Source: Lichina pygmaea
Taxonomy: Eukaryota; Ascomycota; Lichinomycetes; Lichinales; Lichinaceae
Length of the DNA: 64,000 bases
Assembly: GCA_963422465.1 (NCBI GenBank)
Contig: OY730169.1
Coordinates: forward strand, 4,774,001 to 4,838,000
Reading direction: 5' to 3'
This document shows positions 1 to 10,399 of the stretch, piece after piece (the stretch's first letter is position 1; the number at the start of each line of letters is the position of its first letter). A model generated the notes under the pieces. The model did not search any database, was not told the DNA's origin, and was given only the letters and a program-made list of their open reading frames with translations. The position numbers were made by a program, and so were the translations under genes.

Positions 1-207
1 TTGGCTCGCTTGGCCCTAGGGTCGACAAGCCTTTCCTCGACGACATGATATTGATAGAACCTCGATATCGGGCCGGCGGACACAGAAAGATGTCTTCCTC
101 CTCCTCCTCCTCCCCTTTAGTATACAGTACAACGCGGTATAATGCTCTGTCGGACGACGATATTCTCGTATCCCAGATTGGCCGTCTCCCACGAAAGAAT
201 GAGCTGT

Positions 208-1786
208 TCAGGAACCCCCTTCGCGGTTCTTGCGATACATTGCCTGGGTCGATTCATCAGTTCGTACGTCAATGGCCATCGGACTTGGAAGGCGGTCTGG
301 ATGGGAGGCGTCTGTTCGACGAGGACCAGACGCGCTACGCACCTCCTGTTCGACCTGCAGGGCATCAATCTCCGGAGCGAGCTCGCTCAGGATCTCGTAC
401 GCTTTCTTGTGGTAGTCGAGCTGGGCGGCGATGAGCTCCGCCAGGTGGCGAAGGGGCTCTGGAGTGTCGAGAATCTGATCGATTTGTCAGTATCATCAAC
501 AACATACGTCCGTGAGCTGGCGTGGATGACCGGGATAAAACGGAGGAGTGTTCAAGGTCAAGACTCGATGGCGCGCTCGACGACGACGACAGACGTGAAC
601 CTACGTTCTTCATCACGCTGACGGCCTCCTCGGTCTGGCCGACGAACTCGTCCTCGGCGTGCTCGACGTCGAGCCGGGACTCGTCGCTGACGCCCTGGGT
701 CTCGCCCGTTGATCCCGGCTTCGGCTTGGTCTTGGTCTTGGCGGCGTCGAGCAGGAGCCGGGCATTCTCGACGTTCTTCCTGGCTCGCGTCGCGAACATG
801 ATGTTGGTGTTGAGCGTCGTGTTCCATCCGGCCAGGTACCGGCTCTGGATCTGGGTGTCTTGTGCCAGCCTCGCTTCGCCCACCCGCTCGCTGGCCAGCG
901 CGAGCTTCTCGAGCGCCGCCGCCAGGGGGTCCTCGCTGCCCAGAGACTGCTTCTGCTGCAGCAGCAGCGAGCTGCTCGCGAGCGCCGCTCTCGCCGTCGC
1001 GTGGCTGAAAGTCTTGGGCTGCGGCTTCGCCGACGGAGGCGCCGTCAGCGCCGCCTGGGCTTCTGCCGGAGAGGTCGCGCTCGACAGCAACCGGGCCTTT
1101 TCGGCTATCGTGCTGCCTAGATCCGCGAACGATTCGCGGATGTTCGGAGGGTAGTCATACGATTCGTTCGAGTACTGAGATCTGGAGGGACGTGTCAGCC
1201 GACTACGCTGGGCAGCAGGCAGCAGGCAGCAGGGAGCAGCTGGAGAGAGATAGGGAGAGTGGGAGATGGTTGTAGACCGGACATACGTCACTTGAAGCAT
1301 TTTCTGGTGCACCTGCTTCAACGCATCGACCCGCTTTTCGAGCTCGACGTATTCCTCGGGCAGCTGGGTCTGTAGAGAGTCAGAACGGTGGCGGAATCAT
1401 CTCTGCGTCGAGATCCGGCTCCACGCAAGCGCATCGACAGGACGCAAATGACGACTCGCACCTTATCTTCCGTCTGTCCAAGCTGCTCCTTGACATACTG
1501 CTGTGTCCTCGCCGCAAAGGGCGTGAACGAAGCACTACCGTAGATGCACACTCGTCTGATTAGCTGCCGACTTCTCAGGATCATGTCGCATCTTTGTGCA
1601 CAAGCTCGACCTCTGCACGGAGCAGGACCAGCAGTCCAGCCCTCTCGTCCGCTGTGACGTTCCCATCATCGGAGAAGGGATCCATCGCAGACATCCACCA
1701 TCGCAACGAGTCCTTCTCAAACAAAGGCGACAACGAACGGCTGAGACCCACCTGATATTCTTGCCAAAAGCCTGGAACTTGTCCAT
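208..1786 (-). CDS. BAR-domain protein, Gvp36/endophilin-like
   Basis: Five exons (1752-1786, 1462-1534, 1287-1369, 605-1181, 208-474) give a 344-residue protein. It starts MDKFQAFGKNISASFTPF and continues into a long helical, charged region. The segments TQLPEEYVELEKRVDALKQV and YDYPPNIRESFADLG are typical of fungal BAR-domain family proteins. BAR dimers bind and curve membranes and act in endocytosis or vesicle traffic. I chose the ATG at 1786 because the 35-nt first exon joins in frame to the conserved FTPFAARTQQYVKEQ segment. Acceptor and donor sites are all GT-AG. The last ~45 residues after ALQVEQEVR are low-complexity, so the exact C terminus is less certain than the core. Family assignment rests on recalled homologues, not on a search. 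Confidence 0.85.
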
Positions 1787-2391
1787 CGTGGCCCGCTCTT
1801 GGCTACGTCCTTGTTTGGCTTGCGGCGTTTTCGAGAAAGTCGCGTCGAGGTTCAGAGTCCGGTTCGACTGACGGGCGCAACGCCACCTGTGTGTTTGATT
1901 TTGCGAGGTGGTGCTTGACCCTTTTTTTGAAAGTTCAGTAGTCGATTGGCGTTCTGAGGAGCTGTTGAAAAGGTAAAAATCTGTACGGCTGTCGTCGCCG
2001 TTGTAAGATGACTCCGGCTTGTGGTACTGAGGGGCAGAGTTTCGCAACTACGTTTTCAGCTCCGTCGGTTGCGCCAAACTACGCGTCTGAATCCCGTGAC
2101 GAGCATCTCGTTTGTACGGGACACTACGTAATTAGTACACGGGAACAGACAACCCAATCCCATTTGATACACCGAGCCACAGTAATTCCGAGGTCGTCCG
2201 AGGTCGTAGACGCACACTATCATCACACCCTGTCAAGGCCACGTTGGCTATGCTTCAAATCGACCGAGAAAATCCATCGTGCGGTCCAGCGAAGGTTGAC
2301 GGACGCCCTCCTCGACCGCTGAACCGCGCTTCCTATAGTACCGGTAGCCCAAGTCTGCCGGATCACCTTGAACGCGCCATCTATCCAATGC
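1787..2391. other. intergenic, upstream of the BAR gene
   Basis: This 605-bp stretch separates the 5' end of the BAR gene from the 3' end of the N-acetylglutamate synthase gene. Both neighbours are on the minus strand, so it must hold the promoter of the former and the terminator of the latter. I see no RNA gene or repeat in it. Confidence 0.6.
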
Positions 2392-4455
2392 TCAATCGAC
2401 GACGTGCTTGTTGTCGGCCCAGCTGGGCTCGATCCCTCTGCAGACGGCCTCGTAGTCCGCAAAGACCCGAGATCCGATGCCAAGATCTTCGTCTGTCCAG
2501 AACATTGTCCAGTCGGTGTCGGGCAGCTTCCACGTCCCCCTCGCTCGTTCAAAGTACCATCGGTTGACCGGGTTGTTCTTTCGGCTGCGCCAGCAGACTC
2601 CCTCTGGGAAGCAGCTCCGGACCATGGCGGTGAAGACCATGTCGGCGACGCCGCCTGCGCCCTGGCTGCGTCTGCGAACGGCAAACTTGTCGAGGTAAGG
2701 GACCAGCCTGTGCCGGTCTGCTGCGCTGTCCAGCTCGTTGCCGAGACCGGGAGGCAACTCCCACGTCAGCAGCGCACCGCCCTCGTACTCGCCCGCAACG
2801 ATGATGCCAGCGACGCGTCTGTTGACGCGAGCCAGGTAGTGCTTCACGTCCAGCTTCCGACCGAAGGAGTCCTCGATGAGGTCGATCAGCCTGGACAGGT
2901 CAATGCGTGGGTCGTGCAGCGTGATTCTCGATTGTGAACCGCAAGGCTTCCATGGCCCTCGTCGAGGATCGGGTAGAATGGTCAGAGGCAGCCCCCGCTT
3001 GACGAATGTGACGGGCACTGTTGATCTTGCGCCATGATCGCCGAAAGGTGCATCTGCCGAACTGGCACCGATGCGTCCAGCGGGTAGAGAGGACGAGAAC
3101 GGAGCTTTGTCCGTGAGTAGATTGTGGATGAGGGTGTTCCGCTGTCGCCGTGTGCCGACGCCAGCGGCCTGAAAAGCCGTCGAACCGGCATCTCCTGATC
3201 CAGCAGCTCTCTCGGGCGTGGTCAGCAGCGCCGAAGAAGACGACGGCAACATCGTCAATGCGTGTTGCAGAAGACGTAGATTGGAAAGATGCTGCAAACT
3301 GGAAGGCATCTTCGTAGAGGCCGCTTCTTTCGGGTCACCCTTTGCGACCTTTCCAGCTGGCAGCTTCAATTGAACAGAGTCGTTGATGGGAGTGCTTGCT
3401 TGAGGGGCAGCAGACCGCGCACGCTCGCTACTTGCAGGCTCCGAGCCATTCTTATGTCCGGCGTCGGGGGCGTGCTCTTGCGCCAGTTCCGTGTGAACAT
3501 GCTCAAACTCTTGCTCCATGTTGATGAAGACATGACCACCACGAGAGGTGTCGTTGGATGGGATGCCTCCGAGAGGATCTACTATTATGATGCGGTCCAG
3601 CGAAACCTCCCTCTGCAGATTGTAAGCCCCTTCCAGGCCGTCTCTCAAGAGACTTGGCGAAAGGCCCACGAGCTCACGGGCCAAAGCAAGCATGGCCGCA
3701 TTGGGGTCAACCTTTCCAGTCTTCTGCGTGTGCGTATAGTAGCCAATTGGGGGGATGACTGGTATGGTACCGCGCTTGAGTGGGTGAAGCAGACTGCTGC
3801 GGGGGTTGATATGAACGCCTTCCGGGGCACCGCCGGACCAGCTTGGTGCATCGTCTGGGGACACACTGATAAGACCATCCACTCGCCTTGCCGCCGACGT
3901 TCGGTTAGCTTCAATCGCCGCAACGATTCGGTCTGCCTGCTCAATGGTACCGTTGCGGAGGGCCGGGGAACCCCAGCTGGAATGACCAGGATGGGACGAG
4001 TCACAGTCAACGATGACGGCACTTGGCAAGCCCAGCTGATTGAGCTGTGACAGAGTCCGCCCGATGCCCTTCAGGGTGAGGTCGTCGTACGTCTCCGGTG
4101 CGCGAAGCTTGACGAGGGCGACGTGGAGGGGCTCCACGTTGCCGTCCGTAAACGTGTGGGCTTCTCCATGCTGTGAGAAGACCGGGCTCTGTTCCACGGC
4201 AACGGTGGGTCTGAAAAGATTCCCCAGATTGACGCCATGTCTGTATCTGGGAGTTGTCGCCGCAGCATGCTGCTCATTTGTCTTATCCGAGTCACTCCGC
4301 GGGCTTTTAGGTGAGGATGGTCTAGGTCTCGGCTTGAATCGAGACACGTACGACTTAGCCTCGCGCTTCGACGAGCTCGAGTTGAGCACGGAAAGGAAGA
4401 GGTCCTTTCTCGATGATATCAGCGCGAGATGCTCGACTGCGGACGCGACCATCAT
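2392..4455 (-). CDS. arg-14: N-acetylglutamate synthase, mitochondrial
   Basis: A single 687-codon reading frame matches the fungal mitochondrial amino-acid acetyltransferase (NAGS), which makes N-acetylglutamate from acetyl-CoA and glutamate as the first step of arginine synthesis. The N-terminal segment FLSVLNSSSSKREAKSYVSR is the family's hallmark. An amino-acid-kinase-like region follows (about residues 90-420), then the C-terminal GNAT-type region with the near-terminal segments VNRRVAGIIVAGEYEGGALL and NPVNRWYFERARG. The protein ends in WADNKHVVD. The mitochondrial presequence is short from this ATG. An upstream exon is possible because GGTATGATGG at the start codon could be a donor, but I could not fix one. 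The gene is divergent from the V-ATPase subunit e gene. Confidence 0.93.
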   Translation of the reverse strand: MMVASAVEHLALISSRKDLFLSVLNSSSSKREAKSYVSRFKPRPRPSSPKSPRSDSDKTNEQHAAATTPRYRHGVNLGNLFRPTVAVEQSPVFSQHGEAHTFTDGNVEPLHVALVKLRAPETYDDLTLKGIGRTLSQLNQLGLPSAVIVDCDSSHPGHSSWGSPALRNGTIEQADRIVAAIEANRTSAARRVDGLISVSPDDAPSWSGGAPEGVHINPRSSLLHPLKRGTIPVIPPIGYYTHTQKTGKVDPNAAMLALARELVGLSPSLLRDGLEGAYNLQREVSLDRIIIVDPLGGIPSNDTSRGGHVFINMEQEFEHVHTELAQEHAPDAGHKNGSEPASSERARSAAPQASTPINDSVQLKLPAGKVAKGDPKEAASTKMPSSLQHLSNLRLLQHALTMLPSSSSALLTTPERAAGSGDAGSTAFQAAGVGTRRQRNTLIHNLLTDKAPFSSSLPAGRIGASSADAPFGDHGARSTVPVTFVKRGLPLTILPDPRRGPWKPCGSQSRITLHDPRIDLSRLIDLIEDSFGRKLDVKHYLARVNRRVAGIIVAGEYEGGALLTWELPPGLGNELDSAADRHRLVPYLDKFAVRRRSQGAGGVADMVFTAMVRSCFPEGVCWRSRKNNPVNRWYFERARGTWKLPDTDWTMFWTDEDLGIGSRVFADYEAVCRGIEPSWADNKHVVD

Positions 4456-5039
4456 ACCTTATCCACAACCTTTTTCATCGGGACCTAGACCTGCAGAGTC
4501 GCAGATCATAACGATGGGGTCAGTGGATCTTATCATTGCGAGCGTGTTTGTTCATCGCCAAACTGGAAAGGGGTCATTGTCAATGAGCCGGTCGGTCGAC
4601 CTCTGGCCCTTGATTTCCGAGTATGGTGACTGCGTCCATCTTGTGGGCCGAACCGCTTAAGAGCGGCACAGCAGGAATGCATGCAACGAAAATGATGGCT
4701 TTGTCACGCCTCTCCCTCACTCCGATGGGGGCGGCTGTTGGCAGACGGAGCTGCCCAATTGCCACCCGCAGAAGAGAATATAGCGATCGGGAAGCCTATC
4801 TTCCAGCGATGCGCTCCACTGTTGGCATGTCTCGTGACTTGTTTCGTACCAGCTTACGTAGTACATACGGGGGTTAAAGTAGCGTACCTACGAGTACTTC
4901 AAGTACTCCGTAGCAGCCGCGCGCGCGCCGCGGAAGCTAGTTACGGTACCGTAGACGGCGACCTCCGCCCATCGTCGTGACGCTCGCATCTGGCAGAGAC
5001 AGCAAGCCATCGCCCTCTGCAAAGAACCAATCCCTCACG
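4456..5039. promoter_or_regulatory. divergent promoter region, NAGS / Vma9
   Basis: These 584 bp lie between two genes transcribed away from each other, so they carry both promoters. Around 4880-4950 there is a run of TACG/GTAC-rich sequence of the kind scattered through the window. No open frame here looks genuine. Confidence 0.55.
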
Positions 5040-5556
5040 ATGGCCAACGGGTAATTTCCACAAGCCCACCTCCGAAAGATATCCCAGACGATGCTGATAA
5101 GCCCGTCGGCAGGTGGAGCATCATCGCCGGCCTCGTCATCGTCGTCGTTGCCTCGGTGGTGACCTGGTTCGTGGCGCCAAAGGGGGAGAATCGAACGTAT
5201 GAGCCTCCGTCCGCTCGTCCTACTGTTTTCCCTTCGAGCTGTTGTCCAGGATGGAGAGGATATGTCCTCGGCAAGGAGGGCCGAGAATTCTGCTGATATT
5301 GGTCCCTGATTTACAGCGTCTGGCGAAGCTCCCTCATCTTGACGTTTGCCAGTTGCTATCTGATGTGGGGTACGTTCGGCGTTTCTCGGTCCCTTGCTTG
5401 GAGCGACGAGGCTTCGGAAGACTTGCTACAGGCGTTCTTGGGATCCAGAGCCCTGGCTGATGCCTCTACCATACAGCTATAACCTTCCTGGCCCAATGGC
5501 ATCCCTTAATAACGCCGCGGCGGGTGGATCTACGACCCAGCGAGGCCGAGACCTGA
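5040..5556 (+). CDS. vma-9: V-type ATPase subunit e (Vma9)
   Basis: Four small exons (5040-5050, 5113-5196, 5317-5369, 5477-5556) encode 75 residues. The protein begins MANGWSIIAGLVIVVVAS, continues TWFVAPKGENRTVWRSSLIL and ends WAITFLAQWHPLI followed by a short polar tail. Subunit e is a tiny two-helix membrane protein of the V-ATPase Vo sector. Both hydrophobic helices, the PKGEN loop and the FLAQ/HPLI motif are present, and the length is normal. The first coding exon is only 11 nt. The 62-nt first intron has a branch-like GCTGAT and ends in CAG. No single exon would be found by a length-filtered ORF scan. Recognition is by family memory, but the join is unambiguous because all four exons keep frame. 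Confidence 0.92.
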
Positions 5557-5771
5557 GCTCTTCCTTATTGCATTAGGGCAGTGGTTGAATCGGGGCGCTT
5601 TTTGAGACATGTGATTACAGTGTGATACTATCGTCGACAGGAATCCTGAGACCTAGTTAAATATCCGTTCGTGACCTGCTCAAGATTGAAGAAGATAAGT
5701 ATCGACACGTCCAGTGCGTAAGAGGCGCGCATCCATCAGCGCACGACCATAATATCAAACTCCAGCATGCG

Positions 5772-7013
5772 CTATGTAGAACGGATCCATCCACCCACCT
5801 CCCCCATCCAATACGCCGACCGTTGCAGAAACACCGTGCCATCCCAAGCCACCTCCCCGAGACCGACAGCATGCAGGATGGCCCACGTCGTGGCCGATCT
5901 GACCACTGCGCCGGTTCCGGCAAGGAGGCCCGCGGTGACGTAGCCGCAGTCCAGCAGGATGTTCAGGGCCTCGACGTTGTTGACGACGACGGCCCAACCG
6001 ACGCTCCTGGCCGCGGCGGGCACATCGTAGTCCCAGATGACCATGAGGATAGGAAAGAGCTTCGTGCAGGACGACACGATGAGCGCCGTGCTCACACTGT
6101 TCGGGCGTTGATACGAGCGCAAGATGCGTGTGAGTAGTCGGATGGTGAAGTGAAATGCGATGGACTCGGTGAGGCAGAGGAAGACTGCGGACGATCAGTC
6201 GGTTCGGGGGACCGGCAAGAGCAAATAGATGTAGGGGAGGAGGACGAGCACGACTCACGGAAGAACAGATACTGCAGCCCAATCGGCTTCGACGCGAGAT
6301 ACGCCGTTGCAGGCACGGCATGCTCGGCCGTCGGGTCATGCGGCGGTCCCGCGAGGCTCTGCAAGGGGGATTGTTTCTCGATGCGGGCCCAGGTGAGATA
6401 GACGTCGAAGAGGAGCAAGAGGATGCCGAGGCGAGTGATCGAGGGCTGGTGTGATCGTCGATGTTCTTGTCTCAGCTGGGAGTTCAAACACGGCCCCATA
6501 TCGACACCAGCACCACCATCACCACCAAGCTCGGCAGACGTAGTCTGGCATCATGATCCCAGATCCCACCAGCGACAACTCACATCCAATCGATCATCTT
6601 CCTTCTGGAGACGATTGAACAGGAGATGTCTGTAGACCTGAGGTCGTTTCTCAGCACGAGTTAGCCATGGACAACATCTTCGAGCTCCTCCTTTCCTCGT
6701 CCTCGTCCTCCTCCTCCCTCTATGGAGTAAACTCCAGGCTCTCTCCAAGCTTCAATGCCTCTTCCCTCCTCTCCTCCCCCCAACAACACACACGCACCAG
6801 AGAAAAGAAATCCCTCCCACAGACCTGAGGTTTGATCAAGACGAGATCGATGAAGAGGACAACAAAGTCATGCTCGACGTATTTGTCGGCGAAGCGCTTG
6901 CAGCGCGGGCACTGGGTCAGCCGCACGCCTTTGCCGAGGGAGCGGTCGTCGGCGGCGGCGTAGGTGGTGTAGAGCTGCGTCACCGGGTAGCGGCATTCGA
7001 TGCAGATGGGCAT
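5772..7013 (-). CDS. arv1: Arv1-like ER lipid/sterol homeostasis protein
   Basis: Four exons (6825-7013, 6584-6637, 6259-6445, 5772-6184) give 280 residues. The N terminus MPICIECRYPVTQLYTTYA with the later CPRCKRFADKYVEHDFV is the Arv1 homology domain, with its CxxC...CxxC zinc-type motif. LFIDLVLIKPQVYRHLLFNR follows directly and leads to several membrane segments. Arv1 acts in the ER membrane in sterol distribution and GPI-anchor precursor handling. The C-terminal part has hydrophobic segments around TALIVSSCTKLFPILMVIWD and the final VGWAVVVNNVEALNILLDCG. All introns are GT-AG and short. The 3' end lies 216 bp from the convergent Vma9 stop. Confidence 0.93.
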
Positions 7014-7559
7014 AGTACAGTACGAGATCTTGGGGCGAGGCCGTGTGGGTAGACCTCAGAGCGAGATCTCAGGGCCAGACTTCAGGGCCAGACGCCAGGT
7101 GATACAGCCAAGAATTGGCAAGGGAGGAAGACTGATCGAGGGTCATCGAGGGCCGTCGAGCTTGCACGGCCCCATCGTTACTGGGTCCAAGTGAGAGCAG
7201 TGCTACAGGTGTCTCTGGGCTGGAGTGTCTGGGTGCCGATGATAATGGTGCTCTAGTCTGGAGACCAGAGGAGGTAGAGAAGCGTTCGAGATCTGCATCA
7301 GTTGACTTTACTCGATACGAGTACGTGAGACGATAGCTCTTGTACTGATTCGACGTCAAAGGCCTACGATGCACAGTACACTTCAGCCTTGGAACTCTAC
7401 GTAAAGCTTTCCAGTTGCGATCAACGTCAGATCTTGAGTGTATCCAGAGGTTTTGTGCCTGGCCGCACAAACAAAAATGCGCGCTTGATTGCAATGCAGG
7501 GGCGATTCTCTGAAAAGCGCCGGTTCATTGTAATCGTGACTAACTGATATGACGTACTC

Positions 7560-7597
<38 letters not shown>

Positions 7598-8031
7598 CGT
7601 AGGGTCCCGCATTTAGAAAGAAGTCTTTCGTGACAGCATCAGAAGGAGAGAACAGCCGAGAGGAGTTTGTCCCCCTGGGTCTGAGCAAGCCGCGGCCAAG
7701 AAAATTCGTCCACGATCGTAAAGAACTTCCATCGGAGAGCAGCGGTTGTTGCGACGACAATGCCCAAGGGAACGATGATCGCCGGAGCAAAGACCCATTG
7801 ATATTTGCTCGTGCAGTCTGAACAGAGCGACACGAGATGCTCATACAGCCCCCTGTCTTGCCCTTGTCGAAAGAAAAGAGAAACAAGAGGCGAGTCTGCG
7901 TCCCCGGTCCAGGGCAAGCTGGGGAACCTGTTCTCAGGTGAGAGTGGCCAGCATGGCTCTGACGAGGCGAGGATTCGGCTCTGGTAGAGTACCACGGACC
8001 ATCAGGCACGCGAACACTTCACCTTTCTTCT
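7014..8031. other. intergenic, Arv1 promoter side
   Basis: About 1 kb upstream of Arv1 and downstream of the DUF8035 gene. It contains the (AC)n microsatellite at 7563-7593. A 118-codon minus-strand frame with a hydrophobic stretch (7639-7995) has no ATG start and is not called. Confidence 0.5.
7563..7593. repeat. (AC)n microsatellite
   Basis: An uninterrupted AC dinucleotide run of about 15 units lies in intergenic DNA upstream of Arv1. Confidence 0.97.
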
Positions 8032-9882
8032 TCAGACGACCAGCGACATCTTACCCTTCTTGTTCCTCTCCACCTTGACCCCGCCGCCGACGCTGACTCG
8101 ATCGGCCGAGCGAGATCGCCGCCCTTCGCGCATGCGCTCCGCTCGTCGGATCTCGCGGTCCCGCTCCTTTTCCAATTTCAGGGCCCTCTCTTCGATCTCG
8201 AGCGCTTTCATCTCCTTCCGGAGACTTCGCTCGTCCTTGTGGCTGCTACCGCCACCGCCGCCACCCAGCATGCCGGTGAAGGGGCCATGCACGGGTTCGC
8301 TCTCGTGGACGACCTTGCGGATGATCACTTCGCTGGACGACGACGACGACGACGACGAGCTCGATGACGAGCGCGCTCGCCGTCGGGACTTGCTCTGTCT
8401 CTTGTGCGACTGGCTCTTCCTTCGAGAACGGCCGTGTTCCGAACGGGTGCGTTCCGAAGGCGCGGCCGATACGACGGAACGAGCCCGCGGCGGCGCAAGC
8501 TCTTCGGTCTTGATGACCTCCTTGTAGAACTCCACCGGGGCCGGTTCCGGTGGAGGTAGGATGATCTCGGTCCTGTGCTCCACCTTCTCGACGGGAGTTG
8601 GTGGGGCGGGCGTCGATTCGATGAGCTTCACTTCTTCGACGACCTGGGTACGTTCTGTGTGCGAGGGAGGGGGAGAACCGTCAGTCACCCGTCTGTCCAG
8701 CGAGCAAAAAGGGAACGGCAGGCGCGTCGGTATACCCATTCGCATCTCCCGGCTGATCCGAACAACCTCGTCGATCTCATGTTTTTCCAACGGCAGCAAG
8801 ATGACGATGTGGTCAATCTGAGGGCCCCGTCAGTTGTCTTCGACCCCAACCAGCGTCGGCGGCGGGAGATCGGTCACCTCTTCGTCGAAGGGATAGCCTA
8901 GAAGGTCGATGGCCGTCTTCTCGACCAGACGACGGGGCATCCTCGTCTTGCCCCGTCGCAACGGAGGCTCTTCGTCCTCTTCGTCGATTCGGAAGCGGTA
9001 GGATCTGGTGGTCCGTTCCCGCTCGCGCACTTGAGCCGGATGGTCGTGGTCATCTTGATGATAGTGGTCGAAGCCGTGGTCGAAGCCGCGGCCGCGATCA
9101 TGGTAGTCATGGAGGTCGTGGTCATGATCGTGATCGTGGTCGCGGTGGTAGACGTCTTGGTGAAAGTGTTGGAATTTACCACCCTCGTATCGATCCTGAT
9201 GGACGTGGTGGACATGTCCCTCTGGATTGGCGACGCTGATCTCCTCGTAGTCGCGCTCGTCGACGCGGCGGACGGGCGACCGCCGTCTCCTGGAGGGCGT
9301 TGGCACGGTGACGACCTGCCGAAGATCCTCACGGTCGCCATACCGCGGCAAGGGTCGGCGGTCGAACGTATCCAGCGACGATTGGCGGCGGATGAACTTG
9401 GGTCGCGGGGGAGGTCCCCTCGGCGCAGCAGCTGGAGAGACTCGATCTCTCTCCAGGTTCACAGACTGTCGCCTGTCTCGTCGCTGGCCGGAACTGTACG
9501 GTACCAGGGCCGCCCGAGTGTGAGCGTCGTGTTCCTCGAAGAAAATGGGGTTTCTTCGCTCTCGCTCTCGCTCCCCACGATCGTCGATCACTTCCGCTCG
9601 ACCACGCCGAGGCGAGGGCATGTGGTCATCCCCGGGCCGGCCGTATTGAGCGCCTATCGAGGCATGTGCTCGAATATCGAATCGATCACGTTCATCGAAA
9701 CCGCCGCTGAGCCTGCGGCCATACTCGTCCTCGCAGCGATCTTGCTCGCCCGCGTACTTGGCGCGCTCAAAGCGATCTTTCTCTCGGTAGAACCGCTCGG
9801 TATCCCAGCGACCGCCGCCGCCGCCGCCGCCGCCGGCAACGCTACTGTTCGACGATCGATACGGATCGCCGGCTCGAGACAT
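8032..9882 (-). CDS. DUF8035-domain protein, low-complexity, His/Asp-rich
   Basis: Three exons (8878-9882, 8736-8817, 8032-8654) give 569 residues. The conserved core GKTRMPRRLVEKTAIDLLGY PFDEE, spliced to IDHIVILLPLEKHEIDEVVR, matches the fungal domain of unknown function I know as DUF8035. The rest is disordered. A Gly run lies near residue 20, charged Arg/Asp/Glu stretches follow, and about residues 217-284 hold a His/Asp-rich block (HDHDHDHD, HHVHQD, FDHGFDHYHQDDHDH). The C-terminal half has an RS-like RSRRKSQSHKRQSKSRRRAR segment with a long Ser run after it. Both introns keep frame, and the second is GTATAC...CACACAG. The function is unknown. RS- and charge-rich composition suggests a nuclear or RNA-associated role, but that is inference. 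Confidence 0.85.
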
Positions 9883-10399
9883 CTTTGGTTGCTGTGTCGA
9901 AGGAGCGTTTGGAACGTTGAGCTCGAGAGGGTTAAGCGGGGTAAAAGTCTTCTCGTGCCCTGATTGCCGGCGTGCTCAGAAAAGTTGGCAACGGATGTGA
10001 CCTCAACGGCTGGCGGTTGAAGGACGAAAAGATGGAGAGAGCAGCTATTTATTAAAGAATCAAAAGTGGCTGGTCTCTAAAAGCCGTGATCACCAGCCTT
10101 GTTCGCCGTAACGTAACTTGGACCTGCTGATATCTGGCGCTGGCGTCATCGTACGAACCTACGGTGGGGATTCAGTCACATGACTTTTCTGCTGACTAAT
10201 TTGCTACTGAGGTGCATTGTCTGTCTACACCTAAGAAGCCACCGAGCTGGGCAGTGCTGGTTGGGGAAGCTAGTCTTGGGTTTGAGCGCTGTCTATCTTC
10301 AAGCACATGCCGTTGACTTCTGCATGCTGCTTTCTATTGATAGGTCGGCTGGGACAGAGCCAGCATGATACAAGTCTGCAAATGATGTAGTCAATCACA
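9883..10399. promoter_or_regulatory. divergent promoter region, DUF8035 / RBR ligase
   Basis: These 517 bp lie between two divergent genes. No coding frame or repeat stands out. Confidence 0.5.

Noticed and set aside
7639-7995. 118-codon minus-strand frame with a hydrophobic segment
   Set aside because: It has no ATG start (begins GTG), no recognised family, and lies in repeat-bearing intergenic DNA. It could only be real as part of a spliced gene I could not find.
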